Source of the DNA: a candidate division CSSED10-310 bacterium
GTDB taxonomy: Bacteria; CSSED10-310; JAFGDC01
Reading direction: 5' to 3'
DNA: 5,002 nucleotides
NCBI GenBank assembly: GCA_016932295.1
Contig: JAFGDC010000243.1
Span: forward strand, 1-5,002
Part shown: positions 4,749 to 5,002 of the stretch, piece by piece
Position numbering within the stretch: the first letter of the stretch is position 1
Layout: every line of letters starts with the position of its first letter
Program-made: the position numbers and the translations under genes
The notes under the pieces: generated by a model
Seen by the model: only the letters and a program-made list of their open reading frames with translations
Database searches by the model: none
What the model was told of the DNA's origin: nothing

Positions 4749-5002
4749 AAACAAACTGTTGCTGCGCATCACGTTGCTGACCCCCATGAACTGCGGCGCC
4801 ATGCACGGCGATTCGCTCCTGGATGCGCCGACCCAGAAGGATGCGTACGACGGTCTGCCCTTCATACCGGACTCGGCCATCAAGGGGGTGATCGCGGGTC
4901 AACTTGGCGATGCCATCATAAGCAACCGGAAGCGGGCGTCCCTGTACGGATTCGGCGACCATGGGACCACCGCCGGACAACCTTCGAAGATCGACTTCGG
5001 CA
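4729..5002 (+). CDS. cmr4: Cmr4, Cas7-group backbone RNase of the type III-B complex, 5' part only
   Basis: Reading from ATG 4729, 91 residues are visible before the right edge. Cmr4 forms the multi-copy filament along the crRNA and cuts bound target RNA at 6-nt intervals. The visible part matches the Cas7-type N-terminus: a beta strand and turn, LLRITLLTPMNCG (11-23), then LLDAPTQKDAYDGLPFIPDS (30-49), then AIKG (50-53), then SLYGFGD (72-78) and AGQPSKIDFG (82-91). Lined up by eye with the remembered Pyrococcus furiosus Cmr4 sequence, D32 in LLDAP falls on the catalytic Asp (D26 there), with no gap needed from the LTP to the final KG. Target RNA cleavage is therefore predicted to be intact. 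The usual finger and C-terminal half lie outside the window. Confidence 0.9.
   Translation, partial: MSLKIDKNKLLLRITLLTPMNCGAMHGDSLLDAPTQKDAYDGLPFIPDSAIKGVIAGQLGDAIISNRKRASLYGFGDHGTTAGQPSKIDFG

Overview
This window holds the start of a type III-B CRISPR (Cmr) interference operon on the + strand, next to two ordinary-looking chromosomal genes. The GC-rich coding style, clear Shine-Dalgarno sites and E. coli-like promoter hexamers point to a bacterium. The small reverse-strand gene at the left edge resembles the TM1266-type proteins found near iron-only hydrogenases in anaerobes, so an anaerobe is plausible. I cannot name a lineage.

Layout: (1) 1-157, minus strand, the 5' end of a small ferredoxin-like/ACT-like regulator that runs off the left edge. 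(2) 158-555, a GC-rich divergent intergenic region with two sets of short direct repeats (20-bp and 22-bp periods), a perfect small hairpin and no credible gene. (3) 556-1362, a class I SAM-dependent methyltransferase. (4) 1363-1671, an intergenic region ending in a well-formed sigma-70-type promoter (TTGTCA, 17 nt, TATACT) that should drive the Cmr operon. (5) 1672-3588 cas10/cmr2, 3588-4748 cmr3 and 4729-5002 the 5' part of cmr4, all overlapping and presumably translationally coupled.

Working together, Cas10 (Cmr2), Cmr3 and Cmr4 would form the 5'-handle end and the backbone of a crRNA-guided RNA-targeting complex. Cmr3 binds the crRNA 5' tag next to Cas10, and copies of Cmr4 polymerise along the guide and cut the target RNA. 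The Cas10 is the most notable protein. It has no N-terminal HD nuclease domain, and its cyclase motif reads GGDE instead of the canonical GGDD, while the partner DGD motif and the four-cysteine zinc site are intact. The conserved Asp of Cmr4 is present. The predicted system therefore cleaves RNA, lacks the HD DNase, and may or may not make cyclic oligoadenylate. No CRISPR array, cas1/cas2, cmr1, cmr5, cmr6 or CARF-type effector lies inside the window; these would have to be sought downstream.
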